NCBI GenBank assembly: GCA_963693365.1
Contig: CAVNZM010000008.1
Span: 6,510,001-6,574,000 of the forward strand
Reading direction: 5' to 3'
Source: Amoebidium appalachense
Taxonomy: Eukaryota; Ichthyosporea
Length of the DNA stretch: 64,000 bases
This document shows, one piece after another, positions 8,152-19,165 of this stretch (positions within the stretch are counted from its first letter, which is position 1; each line of letters opens with the position of its first letter). The notes below the pieces were generated by a model, which did not search any database, had not been told where the DNA came from, and was given only the letters and a program-made list of their open reading frames with translations. The translations under genes were made by a program, and so were the position numbers.

Positions 8152-9879
8152 CTAGGACCCGGGGCGCTTGGCTAGTTGATTCGGAGAAGGCACACGGTGG
8201 GCTTTGCCGAGGGCACAGGGCTCACACACACCCGGAGACTTGGCACCGCCACCCACCAACAGGCCTGCAGACTTGATGACCGAGCGTACAGCGTCAATGC
8301 CAGCATGGCCCAGACGGTAGTGCCACGTGTTGAGGTCGGCAGTAACCTTGAGGATACGCGGAGCAGTGGTGGTTTGGGCGTCCGGGGTTGTGTCCGCGCG
8401 CAGAAGAGACACCGCCATGTGGTACAGCTTGGTGCCGACAGCCGAGCCGGTGGCCAGAATTTGATCGCCGTAGCACAACTTAACGCCGCCGCGGGTGTCA
8501 AAGCGGGGTAAAACACCGTTGGTAGTTGCCGTGAACACACTGATGAGAGTGTCGGGGATGGAGGGCACGTAGAGTACATCCGTCAGCTGATGCACCGCAG
8601 TAACGCCGTCGATGGTGCTGGAAAAGAACACGTCGCCCACCCCAAGCACTGCACATGCACCCTTGTCGGCTACTTGGACCGTGGAGTAAGGCGCCGCACG
8701 CATGTTGATGAACACATCGGGCCGGGGGCACACATGGTCAGTGGCTCCAGAGTCGAGGAGCACCTTGTTGGTGCCACAGTCGTTGCTAGACATGAGGAAA
8801 GCCCGGGGAGCGGCAGCCCCCCCCTTGCACTGTGCCGTAGTGTGGGTAGTAGAGGCAGGGTGGTTGATGCAGGACCCAGGCGGGAGGGGACCACCCTTAG
8901 GTTTGCGGCCGTTGGCACGGTTGCCCCCCTTGCACATGGCGGTAGTGTGACTGGTAGACAGTGGGTGGTTGACGCAGGAACCCTTGGGGTAGGTGCTGGC
9001 ACGGTTGTTGCCAGAGTTGCTGTGTTGGCCGTTGCCGTTGGGGCACTGAGACTTGATGTGGCCTGGTTTGCCGCAGCCGTGGCAGATGACAGGTTGAGGA
9101 GCCCGTGTGGTGAAGGCGGCCGGCCCGGAGCTGGTAGTCACACGTGCACGTGGGTGGCTGGTCTCATATGCCCGTAGCTGTTGGAGGAGGCCCATCACGG
9201 TAGGCTTGGGTGTCATCTTGTAGGCAATTACAGGCATTTCGTAGTAAGGCACCTTGCCGAGGTCGTTGGTGAGCTTGGTCAGCACTTGAGCATCACCAAT
9301 TTGTGTGCCGTAATCGGCCAGGCGCCGCACGTAGCCGCGGAGTTTCATGGCGTATTTCGTCGCGGTGTCCGTAGGTTCAGGCGTAGAATTCATGTACAGC
9401 CCGATAAGGTCGTACTGATTGGCCTCAGATTGCTCCAGGTAGTGGGCAGATAGGGCCGACCATATCTCCGCAGGTGTGGTGGTGCGTGTTAACCCTAGGA
9501 TACAACGCACGTCAACCGAGAGTGCTTGCCACAGGTAGGAACGGGCAGTGTCGACCTGTTCACGGGTAGCCGGGTGCTCCGTACTGGGCGCGATGGTGTG
9601 GAGAAGACCAGCACCAGAAAGCTGGACATACATGGTTTCGGCCCATGTGTGGTAGTCCGTGCCTGAATCATTATCAATGCCAGTGAAGAGAGGGATGTCG
9701 ACCTTGAACTTGATGGAATCATTACGTGAGGGGCCCATAACCCTGTTGGACATTGTGTTCATAGAAGCTAGTTCTAGTGCACGTTGTTCCTTCTGTAAGT
9801 CAGAAATGATTGCATCTTGTGAGGCCAACCTCTGCTCCAGTAGTTGGACTAGTTGCTGCAACTGTAAGTTGTCAGACAT
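8152..9879 (-). CDS. Copia gag-protease-pre-integrase, copy 2
   Basis: The 575-codon frame appears identical to the one at 3033-4760: gag core, CCHC knuckle, two extra Cys-His motifs, DSGATDHVC protease and pre-integrase zinc region. It stops at the matching place, so the frame change into integrase was present before the copies separated, or it is a shared technical feature. Confidence 0.92.
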   Translation of the reverse strand: MSDNLQLQQLVQLLEQRLASQDAIISDLQKEQRALELASMNTMSNRVMGPSRNDSIKFKVDIPLFTGIDNDSGTDYHTWAETMYVQLSGAGLLHTIAPSTEHPATREQVDTARSYLWQALSVDVRCILGLTRTTTPAEIWSALSAHYLEQSEANQYDLIGLYMNSTPEPTDTATKYAMKLRGYVRRLADYGTQIGDAQVLTKLTNDLGKVPYYEMPVIAYKMTPKPTVMGLLQQLRAYETSHPRARVTTSSGPAAFTTRAPQPVICHGCGKPGHIKSQCPNGNGQHSNSGNNRASTYPKGSCVNHPLSTSHTTAMCKGGNRANGRKPKGGPLPPGSCINHPASTTHTTAQCKGGAAAPRAFLMSSNDCGTNKVLLDSGATDHVCPRPDVFINMRAAPYSTVQVADKGACAVLGVGDVFFSSTIDGVTAVHQLTDVLYVPSIPDTLISVFTATTNGVLPRFDTRGGVKLCYGDQILATGSAVGTKLYHMAVSLLRADTTPDAQTTTAPRILKVTADLNTWHYRLGHAGIDAVRSVIKSAGLLVGGGAKSPGVCEPCALGKAHRVPSPNQLAKRPGS

Positions 9880-9908
9880 AGTGTCGTGTATGATGGGTAA
9901 CTAGTCTA

Positions 9909-10509
9909 TGTGTTTTGTGCACTGGAAACGACAGTAGAAAAGTGTAAATCAAACGTTCTGCTTCCCATGTTTGTGACATGGGAGGCACTGCTTTATATAG
10001 TCGTTGGCCACCTCATGGTGGCCTCGTGTGCACCCTGGTGGTGGGCCATGTACAGCATGGCCGAAAAGAGAGCACAATGAAAACAAGTCGTTAAAGATAT
10101 AAAAGTTAACTGTGCACGTTGAGTGGCTAGTTAACTTGCACTAAAGCACACAAATAAACGTGTTTAACACACCAATTGCAGTTAAACGTAAATCTTGCTT
10201 CACACAACTAAAAATATTCTGAGAATATCCGGGAATAAAGCACACTACCACTCTAAGAATAGAATCCTGTGGCAAATATAGACATGACATCATCTGAACC
10301 GGGAATAGCCGAAAAGAGAGCACAATTAGCACGTTGCTAGTGAAGCTCGTCATTGGTACAGTTTTGGCTCAAACATATAACTACCATATATGAATATGAC
10401 CGTAAACAAAAGCTCTATGCACTCGAGTGAGTGTTGAAACAGTTATTCAATTGCTCAGAAACTTTCTCTAACAGACATTGCTAGCCGGGAGTACCAGTGT
10501 ACTCCAACA
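9909..10509 (-). repeat. Right-hand copia LTR (5' LTR of copy 2)
   Basis: The right edge at 10509 is exact: plus-strand ...TACTCCAACA is followed by GTTTTCCAATC, which belongs to the interrupted LINE RT. The left edge carries the same uncertainty as the middle LTR. Confidence 0.8.
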
Positions 10510-11010
10510 GTTTTCCAATCAATAAAGCCAACATATCGTGCACCAACTTGCATAGAATCGTGCAGTGCCATTATTTGAACATAACATGAATTGTTTTTAC
10601 GAAAAGCGGATTGGCATGGGTGTATGTGAAGAATAGATTGAAACCTAGGGTGATGTGCAAATAACCTAAGTAAGCAAGCTTCAAAGAATCTACGAACAAC
10701 CTGGGTTAGTGTAATGGGGCGAAAGGATGATATGGGGCCCTCAGAGTCCTTCTTAACTATGGGGATCACTAAGGTATCTAACCAAGATGACGGGACATGT
10801 CCACATTTAACACACCAAGAAAAGAGAGAGCTTAACATGATAGTAAGATCAGGTTTAATAGCACGATCACTTTCCTTTTGTGGGTAGGAGGGAACAAGGA
10901 TTTTAAGAAACCCAGCAGGGAGTCCATCAGGTCCACAAGACTTACTAGAGCTATAACTAGATATCACAGACCATATGGCATCGGGACTGAAAAAGGGGAG
11001 GATCGATTCT
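10510..11010 (-). pseudogene. LINE reverse transcriptase fragment interrupted by copia
   Basis: The minus-strand frame carries non-LTR RT motifs: SCGPDGLPAGFLK, then WLDTLVIPIVKK, then SFRPITLTQVVRRFFEACL, and last GFIDWK. It is collinear with the RT at 22040-22530 (ACGPDGIPMALLK, CPITLTSVFRRLFE, FIDFKNAYDS), so both are one LINE family. The fragment ends at the copia LTR inside the codon after FIDWK, so copia disrupted this gene. Upstream it runs into CA/GT-rich DNA, and its N-terminal part is not seen. Confidence 0.8.
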
Positions 11011-11039
11011 ATGGGGATAGATGGGTCTACAGGCCACAC

Positions 11040-11710
11040 ATGTACACAGTGTTGCCAGCACACATGTGCACGGACACATGAATACAAACACGCTGTGTGC
11101 ATGCCACGGAGTAATAAGTGGGTTTGTGTCTCTAAGTACATTCGCGCACGCGTGTGTGTGTGTGCGTGCGCGCGTATGTGTACGCGCGAGCGTCCGCACC
11201 CATGTGTGTCGCTTCGCGCGCACAAAGCCACCTCATGCATTGCACGTTCCATTGCAAGATTATATGTGCAAAATGCAGACACACTGGGAATTTTCGTGCA
11301 CGTGTCTGTGCGCACATATTGAACGTTCCAGCAACCGTTTCCCAAATCCGACCGGCTGACTCCCCGGCTGACCTGACAGCCACTACACCTGTACGTGTGC
11401 ATCCATATGCATTGCATGATAAGTTCTACCTGAGCCCAAACTGTTTACGTTGCTAGTCCTTCGCCCCGTTATTCGCGGTAGGTACCTACCCCCCAAGCTT
11501 ACTACAGCTAATAGGCTATTAGCAGGATTTAAAATTTAGAGATCGAAACATTTACACGCGCACATGTGTACACCAACCCCATATGCATGCATGGCAAGCC
11601 TGAGGGCACATGGTCTCCGCTTTAAATAGTCCCACTCTGGCTGCAACACCGTTGAAATCAATGACATTTGAGTGACCCCTAATCTTGTTTTGTTATAAAT
11701 TTGTTGTGCC

Positions 11711-11747
<37 letters not shown>

Positions 11748-11782
11748 ATGGTGTGGACGGGTGGACGTATGATACTACTTTC

Positions 11783-11833
<51 letters not shown>

Positions 11834-11835
11834 AC

Positions 11836-11894
<59 letters not shown>

Positions 11895-12466
11895 CGCGTG
11901 CGTGCGTGCGTGTGTGTTCATGTGTGTGGAAATTAAAATGGCACGGTGGTGGTGGACGTGTTAAAGTGGGTACCCCCGGTGGGTGGTGGGTGCGCCGGGG
12001 GGGGGGGGGGGGGGGGGGGGGAGAGGAGGAGGGGGGGGGCGGGGGGAGGGGGGGGATTGACAATGTAAGTACTATGCTCAAAGACTGAGTGAGTCTCACA
12101 CCTTTTATTACATGTTTGCATGAATAGTACGTTCAAAAAGCCTAACCTGTAAGTACTACATGCCAGTACCAGCGATGTATTACATGCCCTATATATAGGT
12201 AACTTACCCTAGTTTGTACAGGCAAGGGCCCAAACTTAGCCTTATTTACATTGATGGTTGATTAAGGTATATACGCTGCCAACCGATAATTACAACACGT
12301 AAAATGCAACTTCGAGATCTAGAGTCCTTCTAAAGCACCTTTTACTTGGCCCGGGCTCGGTATCTTTTGTCAAGCTCATTACAGTAATACTAGTATCAAA
12401 CCTCGAGCTCGCTCACACTTTACAACCCTATCTCAGGTCCCAGCCAACGTATAAAGCTTAACCCCT
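11040..12466. repeat. Low-complexity stretch: (GT)n, poly(G), no gene
   Basis: The stretch holds GT/GC alternation at 11150-11220, poly(G) at 11714-11743, interrupted (GT)n at 11790-11900 and G-rich DNA at 11998-12055. Apparent frames of Cys-Val, Thr-His or poly-Gly are translations of these repeats. I see no gene here. The 3' side of the CAP gene begins at 12467. Confidence 0.8.
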
Positions 12467-13508
12467 TCAAGCCACCATATAGACCTCGGGAGGGTTATCA
12501 TCCACCGTATAAACCACCTGCGGCTGTCCGTCCAATCCGGCAGCGTGAACCCGCCCCTTTGAAATTCCGCTTTGCACCCCCTCCGCCCTCACGACATCAG
12601 CAGCCGAATCCGGTGTTGCGGTTGGCTTAGAGTCAGCGTATCGCCTTAGCCGCCTGGTGGCGGTGCAAGAAGTGACTTTCACCGTGGTAGTGCGTGTAGT
12701 CCGAGCAATGGTTGTGCGTGAAGTGAATGTGGAGGTGAGAGTGACGGCGGGACGGGTAGTGGTTAAAGTAACAAAAACCGTCTGCGCTTTAGGGGTCAAA
12801 GTGGTGGTTATAGTTTTTGTCTGTGCGGGGGGACATACGGTGGGTGTGGTGGTTGTGACGGTTACTGTTTGCGTGGCGGTGGCTGGGGTGCAGTCGGTAG
12901 CTGGGGCCGTGGTGGTTTCTGTCGTGGTGGTGGGTGGTTGGGTGGTGCTTTTGGTGGTGGTGGTAGTGGCAGTTGAAGTGGCACCTGCTGTTAATTATTC
13001 GGTTGGTAAATATTCTTCTGAGTGGATCAGAAAACATGCGAAAATCTGAAGGGTCTCGGGGAGTTTCTGAACTGGTGGGCTCAGTGTTTTGCATGCAGGG
13101 AAAGTAGGCATGATCACCCGCGCACCGCATTTAAACAGCAGGCGAGGGCGCATACACCTTTCCGCCCATTTCCACACTACAACACCTACCCAACTACTTA
13201 CCGTACGACACGCGCACGGGCACAAACGCGCACAATGTCATGCAAGCACAGCTAGCGCTATGTCATCTCGAAGCACCTAAATTTAACTATGAACGCTAAA
13301 CAATAGTGCAACGGAGATGCATGGCAGGCCTGAACACAAAACACGGAGGGAGAAAAAGAAACGGAAATCACCCCGTGAAGATGGAGCAGGGATAAAAAGA
13401 AGAAACAGACGAAAATTTCTTCTCTTCTATTCATTTTGTTTTTGTAGGAGAATGGGGGTGGTGAAGCATACTTAGAGTGCTGGAAGGTTGGGGGCGGGGG
13501 CGGGGGTG

Positions 13509-13553
<45 letters not shown>

Positions 13554-14564
13554 GGGGGGGGGATGGGGAGGGAAGGGGACTGCATGTCTTTGTGTGGGTT
13601 AGGGCTGGGAGGCCCTCCAAAGGTGAAAGGGTGGGTAGGTGGGGGAAGGGGGGGGGGGGGAGGAGGAGGGGGGGGGGGGGAAGGGAGGAAGAGGGGGGAG
13701 GGGGGGGGGGGGAGACGGAGGGGGGATTCATCGTGACAAACCGGGCATTAATCGTTCCCATATGCTGTGGGTTTACCTACCAGGCTTGGCGCAAAGTCCA
13801 TTGTCGCACACCGTGAACCCCGTGGGGCATTTCGAGCAGGGGGTTCCATATTCCACATAGGGCTGTCCGTTGTAGTTACCCCCGGGAGCGTAATTGCACA
13901 CCGTGCCAAATGTTGCTGTGTACCAGCAGCCCACCTTATAGGACCCCGCCCAGAGCACCTGCGTGAAGTGGCCCGTCGTGCCACCCGTGCAGCGAGAAAA
14001 ATCCGTGGCACCTGTTGAACCCCCGCAACGAAATTTCAAATGCAAATATGGAGATACGGAGAAACGGAAGAGTGAAGGCGGTGACTAGAAAAATAGGAAC
14101 GGAGAGGGAGAGAGTGGGCTCCCCGCGGCGTGAAGGGAAGAAGGGGGGGAAGGGGAAAGGGGAGGGGCCCGAGGGAAGGGGGGGGGGGGGGGGGGGGGAG
14201 GGCTTGATTACCCTTTGGCTTTTCTGTTTCCACCCCCCCCCCCCCCCCCCCCCCCCCATTTCTTCCTTCCTTTCTTTTACTTTCTTTCCAAAGGCTTGCT
14301 TATTCTTCTCCTGCTCCTTTTAGCGCGCGCATGCACGCTTGTGTGTGTTTTGCGTGTGTGTGTGCAACAGGAGAAGGGGGCCGGGGGAGGGGGAGGAGGG
14401 GGCGGGGGGAGGGGAGAGGGGGGAGGGGGGAGGGGGGGTTAGACTTAATGGAAATTTTGACTAAGAAAATACGTACCGAAAACATTGTTAACAAAGCACT
14501 GATATGGCCCTGAAATTACGAAATTATGATGGTGGTGTGGCTCTCGCGCGTGTGTGGGCACGGT

Positions 14565-14614
<50 letters not shown>

Positions 14615-15835
14615 AAAAAAAAACTTTCTTTCTTCTTCTTTCTTTCTTTCTTTCTTTCTTTCGGTTCTTTCTTCTGTTCTTTTCTTTTATTTTTAAATTT
14701 TTTTTTTCCCCCTTTTTTTTTTGTTTGGGGGAGGGGGGAGGGGGGAGGGGGGGGGGGCGGAGGAGGGGGAGAGGGAAAGGGGAGGGGGGGGGGGGGGGGG
14801 GGGGGGGCAATTTTACCTGTAGGGGGATTTGCATTCACGTTTGCATCGTTTGTGTCGTAGCGGTAGTTCTGCCTCTCACTGCAGCCATTGAATCCCCATG
14901 AAGTCTATTGGTTGGGGGGGAAAAAAAAAGTAAATGGTTAGTATAAAGCCAGGCATATGTAAGTTACCTAAGGTTTAGCACGCACATTCACTAATAACCG
15001 AGTCACAGAAGCCAGGGTATAGCACGGTGTCCATACTCAAATCATCACCTAACATTTGAAGTTTTCCAAAACTTATGCAGACGGGCGCCGATGACCCACT
15101 CCGGTCTGCATGCAGAGTGTTAACGGATTCATACCACGGCTGCTCATAGCCCTGATCGAATCTAATATGATTGCTATTCTTGTTTTTATAGGTTCCTTTG
15201 CGGAAACACTGGTTTGGACAAGTCGCTTCAGTCTATTATTAGTTAGGCCACTGAGTTATTGCCGGGGGTATGCGAGCATGATACTCCTAATCATGAAGCA
15301 GTAGTGGTTTGCATAGCCACTCGGAAAGTACAACTGGAATACCGGTGTATGCACGAACCACATTCGACTTTACATATATACACATATCCTACTTAGAGTT
15401 TTACACATGTCCGACTAGTAGGCTGAATGGCTCGGTGAATTGCCACTCACCGGCCACTCAAAATCCACCCAGTAGTAAGACGCGTCCTCCACCTGCCCAC
15501 TGAACCAATTCTCCCCCACGTACCCTGACCCCCCACATGCCGCATAGTCTGTCACCCGGTTTGCGTTGTGGCCGGTGAAGGTGCCGGAACTCTCTGCACA
15601 CATAATGGAGTTAGATCACAGAAACCGCGCATGGGCGACCTGATTGTTCATACGGTCATACGGCCGGCAGTTGGAAATTTTTGAAAAATTACATTTTAAA
15701 TTACTTTTGGAGCGCTTTTGCAGCACGACGTTCCCGCACACACGCACGCACGCGCGCGCGCGCACACACACACACACACACATCGCGCGCGCACACACAA
15801 TGACACACAGACACGCGCGCAGACACACACACACC

Positions 15836-15890
<55 letters not shown>

Positions 15891-15909
15891 TGACACACAC
15901 GCACACTGT

Positions 15910-16002
<93 letters not shown>

Positions 16003-16390
16003 CTACCCACCGGTACCCACACCACCCACACCCCCACCCACCCACATACGCCATGCCATTACATACATACAAAAACTAAACGCCATGCGCACATCATATT
16101 TTTTTGGCAACGGTGACTAGTACTGCACTCGGCACACACGTGCACTGCAGCACACGTGCACGCATACAGTATGCACAATACCTACCGGCAAACTTCTTTG
16201 CCACACACTCCAGCTTCATGTCGTATTCCATCTTGATCATGGCCGTGGCACTGACGGTCCTACGCAGGCGGTTGTGTTCGTTCACCACCAACTGCCTCCG
16301 TACGTCTGTCATGCCATCCTGTGCATGTGCTGTGTCGAGGGTCGCTGCAGCGGCAAGGAGGAGGAGAAAACGAAGACCCGAGGGCTTCAT
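12467..16390 (-). CDS. Secreted CAP/SCP-domain protein with Thr-rich tail (five exons)
   Basis: Exons on the minus strand are 16390-16186, 15593-15451, 14904-14817, 14011-13781 and 12984-12467. All introns are GT-AG, the phases agree, and the joined frame is 394 codons plus TGA within the last exon's range. The start at 16390 gives a signal peptide (MKPSG, Leu/Ala core, cleavage near THA-Q). CAP features in order are [20 protein letters not shown], then the signature [10 protein letters not shown] and [12 protein letters not shown] Cys-rich hinge ends NGLC. The last exon encodes about 100 residues rich in Thr/Pro/Val, likely O-glycosylated, and a C-terminal part with a basic RRLRR site. CAP proteins are extracellular, often sterol- or lipid-binding, with roles that vary by lineage; substrate unknown here. 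Introns are full of (CA)n, poly(C) and poly(G). Confidence 0.88.
14567..14623 (+). repeat. Poly(C)-poly(A) composite in CAP intron 3
   Basis: About 38 C are followed directly by about 19 A, then a TTTC/TTCT-rich stretch. This is one of about ten such composites in the window. It lies in the same intron as the poly(G) at 14782-14807, which reads as poly(C) just after the donor on the sense strand. Confidence 0.9.
15737..15999. repeat. (CA)n microsatellite block in CAP intron 1
   Basis: Long CA dinucleotide runs are broken by CG-rich pieces and two CTGTGA interruptions. Apparent Thr-His or Val-Cys frames here are repeat translations. Confidence 0.95.
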
Positions 16391-17400
16391 TTTGGCGGAG
16401 GGAAAAAGTCTCAAGCTGAGACGTAACTGTGTTTTACGTGGTGTACAACAGGCAGTTCTCGCGTGTGGTAGTGAATTCGAATGCACCCGTTGATGGGGTC
16501 GAAGTGTTTGCACAGTGTTGAAAACAGCGAGGTGTTGATGACGGTATCCGGATCCGATATTGATCTTAAATATATACGTCGTACGTTTGGTTATACGGAG
16601 GAGCACTATATTAGCTGTGTGTTCGAAGGCGATGAAATTTGAGTTTTTTCACACGCCCTTCTGACTTATTAGGAGTTGTTATTATATAGAACAGAACGAA
16701 CAAGTTTTTAGTCTCAGCTCCTGGCATAAGTAGCAGAAGTTTCTTCCACTTGATTGGCTCAGAGGATGGCATTCCAGATCCAGAAATTACAGGGTGCAAA
16801 TTCTTTATGGTTTATCGGTCTCTAATTTCTAATTACCCGGGTATTTCCGGGCTATAAGGAACATAGGATATACTCGGACTCAACAGAAGCTTTCTGATAT
16901 CATTTATAGTGTATGAAAGCTTTGTTTGGGTATAAAACCGTGCATCTCAAGCAGCATTGAGTCAAGCTACAATCTTCTAAAGAATCTTAAATACCAAAAG
17001 CTTGACCGTGTGCATGCCGGCTGACTAATATAATAGGTGACACCTACTGGCACAAGTCCATAAATCGTTCCGAAGCCCGTATTTTATTCCTTTATCCAAC
17101 CCTTAATCCTAGATCTGTTTTAGACGTTTTGGTTGGTGCAGTTGGCAGCCATCTCTGACGATCTGCCGTGGAATCTGCGGAATGCAGCTTGAACGTCACA
17201 CGGCGTTGGATCCGGACGTGCATGCATCATCAAACACGTGCGTACAATGCATACTCAGACGGCGGCCTGCGGCCATGCACGGTGCCAGCTGCTAGCGCTA
17301 TCTTCAAGGCTGGCGGCTGTAGGTGGCGGCGTTTGATGCGCACGATTTGTTTATCATATACCATTCAGGTTCGAATCGGGCGATGAACGACGTCGACGTT
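16391..17400. other. Upstream region of the CAP gene, no gene seen
   Basis: The frame of CAP exon 1 stays open to 16606 without a better start. AT-rich TATATA occurs at 16568-16573. I see no coding family, RNA gene or repeat beyond that. The only tRNA-like box, GGTTCGAATC near 17369, has no surrounding tRNA fold. Confidence 0.5.
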
Positions 17401-17488
17401 TTCAAAATTCCAATTGGAAAACGCAGTAGGCCGTCGAATGTGGCTGGGCCTCCGGCAGTGTCCACGCAATAAAAAGTGTGTAAACCCC
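17401..17488 (+). repeat. LINE 3' end, short copy
   Basis: It carries the conserved tail block starting GGAAAACGCAGTAGGCCG and ending near GTGTGTAAACCCC, including an AATAAA-like signal. It matches the ends of the copies at 17494-17733 and, inverted, 18339-18430 and 18581-18680. Confidence 0.75.
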
Positions 17489-17493
17489 TTACA

Positions 17494-17733
17494 GTATGAT
17501 ATTGTGATCCGGTGCCTTAACTTTCTTTCGGAGCTACCGATGCTAGCCTCTGCTTACCCATAATATGTAATAGGGGTGTCATATACTACGATGGCGCTCA
17601 TTGTTGCCTAGCATGTACATGTATGTCACTGGCTGCATTTGATTGGCTGCGCTGGAAAACGCAGTAGGCCGTCGAATGTGGCTGGGCCTCCGGCACTAGT
17701 GTCCACGCAATAAAACGTGTGTAAACCCCAACC
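17494..17733 (+). mobile_element. 5'-truncated LINE 3' end
   Basis: It begins inside the last codons of the LINE ORF (CLNFLSELPMLASAYP, then TAA), followed by the 3' UTR and the GTAAACCCC terminus. It forms an inverted repeat of about 240 bp with 18581-18820. The 5' truncation fits target-primed reverse transcription. Confidence 0.8.
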
Positions 17734-17764
17734 CCTTCATAGAAAGGCGGAGTCCAAAATGGGG

Positions 17765-17955
17765 GGTTTATGCACTTTGTATTGCTGCGGACATCGTCAG
17801 GGGCCCAGCCTCACTTGAGGGCCTACTGCGTTTTCCAGCGCAGCCAATCAAATGCAGCTAGTGACTTATGTACACTGTATGCAATAAAAAAACCCTAGTA
17901 TGTATAGATTATGGATAAGCAGAAGCTAGCATTGGTAGCTCCGAAAATTTGTTGA
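17765..17955 (-). mobile_element. Diverged LINE 3' end
   Basis: On the minus strand it ends the same ORF (ELPMLASAYP, stop) and then carries a diverged UTR with GGAAAACGCAGTAGGCCC. It is shorter and more decayed than the neighbouring copies. Confidence 0.7.
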
Positions 17956-18338
17956 CCAAGTGCACGTGTCGTCCGACGACCATGCGGTACTGGCGGCATA
18001 TTGAAATAGCGTGATCTGATTGGTGAAACCGTATACTGTATGATACTACACCGTATGATACTACATATGAAGTAACTACAGATCTCTTTTAAAAATGGAG
18101 TAAAAAGTTTTAATGACGTTACTCTAAATGAATCGTGCTAATTATTTCGTTGACATCATTCGAACTATGAATCTCATTGAAAGGCGTAATCGAAAAATTT
18201 CGATTAGTTCAAAGTTCCGAAATGAGTGAATAAGCATTCACCTCTGTAATCGGCCTCTTGTTGGCCCAAGGCAAGATCTTGCGCTGGAATATGTTTGTCA
18301 TTCAATTGCAATCAGAGTGCAGTCAGATCGCAAATCAA

Positions 18339-18430
18339 TTAAAGGGTTTACACACTTTTTATTGCGTGGACACTGCCGGAGGCCCAGCCACATTCGACGG
18401 CCTACTGCGTTTTCCAGCACAGCCAATCAA
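18339..18430 (-). repeat. LINE 3' terminal block, short copy
   Basis: Only the last ~90 bases of the LINE are present, almost identical to 18581-18670 and bordered by GGGTTTACACAC on the plus strand. Confidence 0.75.
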
Positions 18431-18580
18431 TTAACTTGCAGTTACGCTGATTCGGAGTGTAGTATCCCGTCCGAAAGTGGGTCGGATCGGGTTACGGATC
18501 GTACCGAATCGCACCTGTCGATTCGGGTACTTCATTGAATCCGATTTCTGAATCCGCATCATCCCAAAGTGTTATGGTAG

Positions 18581-19165
18581 GGTTTACACACTTTTTATTG
18601 CGTGGACACTGCCGGAGGCCCAGCCACATTCGACGGCCTACTGCGTTTTCCAGCACAGCCAATCAAATGCAGCCAATGACATATGTACATGCTAGGCAAC
18701 AATGAGCGCCATCGTAGTATCTGACACCCCTATGTAGTACATATTATGGGTAAGCAGAGGCTAGCATCGGTAGCTCCGAAAGAAAGTTAAGGCACCGGAT
18801 CACAATATCATACTGTGCAGCATTAATAAGGTGATCTAGGATAGTCATCTTAAAACGGATATATTGAGGAAGAGAGGAACATAAGAGAATAAAACCGCCA
18901 ATAACCTCCGGTTCTAATACATTAGCTAACAGGTTGCATTTATTGATAGATATGCAGCCGCGAGTAAACCGCCCCCCACACATATTACACATACGAGCAG
19001 GAGACACCAGAAACCGATTACACCGCCAAGCCATAATCATCTTTGTTACGAATAAACGAATCTATGTATGAACGAGACTCTCTAACCGTATCCGCCATAT
19101 AGGCTACTAGTAGTTGGTGTTTTTGCGGTCCTAACACCGGAAGGGACTCAACACGTAGAGTAAAC
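18581..19165 (-). mobile_element. 5'-truncated LINE with C-terminal zinc-finger coding end
   Basis: The minus strand carries the ORF end from the region shared with 23630-23740 (LLVAYMADTVR, SYIDSF), then MAWRCNRF and a Cys-pair motif CNMCGGRFTRGC, then ELPMLASAYP and stop. The 3' UTR follows. One frame change near 19045 separates the two coding parts. The Cys motif near the C-terminus resembles the C-terminal zinc motif common in LINE ORF2. The copy is 5'-truncated. Confidence 0.82.

Larger units (their letters stand above)
1..10509 (-). mobile_element. Tandem Ty1/copia array: LTR-internal-LTR-internal-LTR
   Basis: Two copies of one copia-type LTR retrotransposon lie head to tail on the minus strand and share the middle LTR. 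Base 1 matches base 5119 and again base 10238. The repeat spacing is 5118 up to about 6305 and 5119 after it, so the copies seem to differ by a single inserted G. The right boundary is exact: the element starts TGTTGG (minus strand) at 10509, where homology with the two other LTRs stops. The left end lies outside the window, so the target-site duplication cannot be read. Domain order gag-protease-integrase-RT-RNase H is the copia order. Confidence 0.93.

Noticed and set aside
15737-15999. CRISPR-like or regularly spaced array
   Set aside because: The units are dinucleotides without unique spacers; the genome is eukaryotic.
17290-17390. tRNA gene suggested by GGTTCGAATC
   Set aside because: No acceptor, D-arm or anticodon stem can be paired around it.
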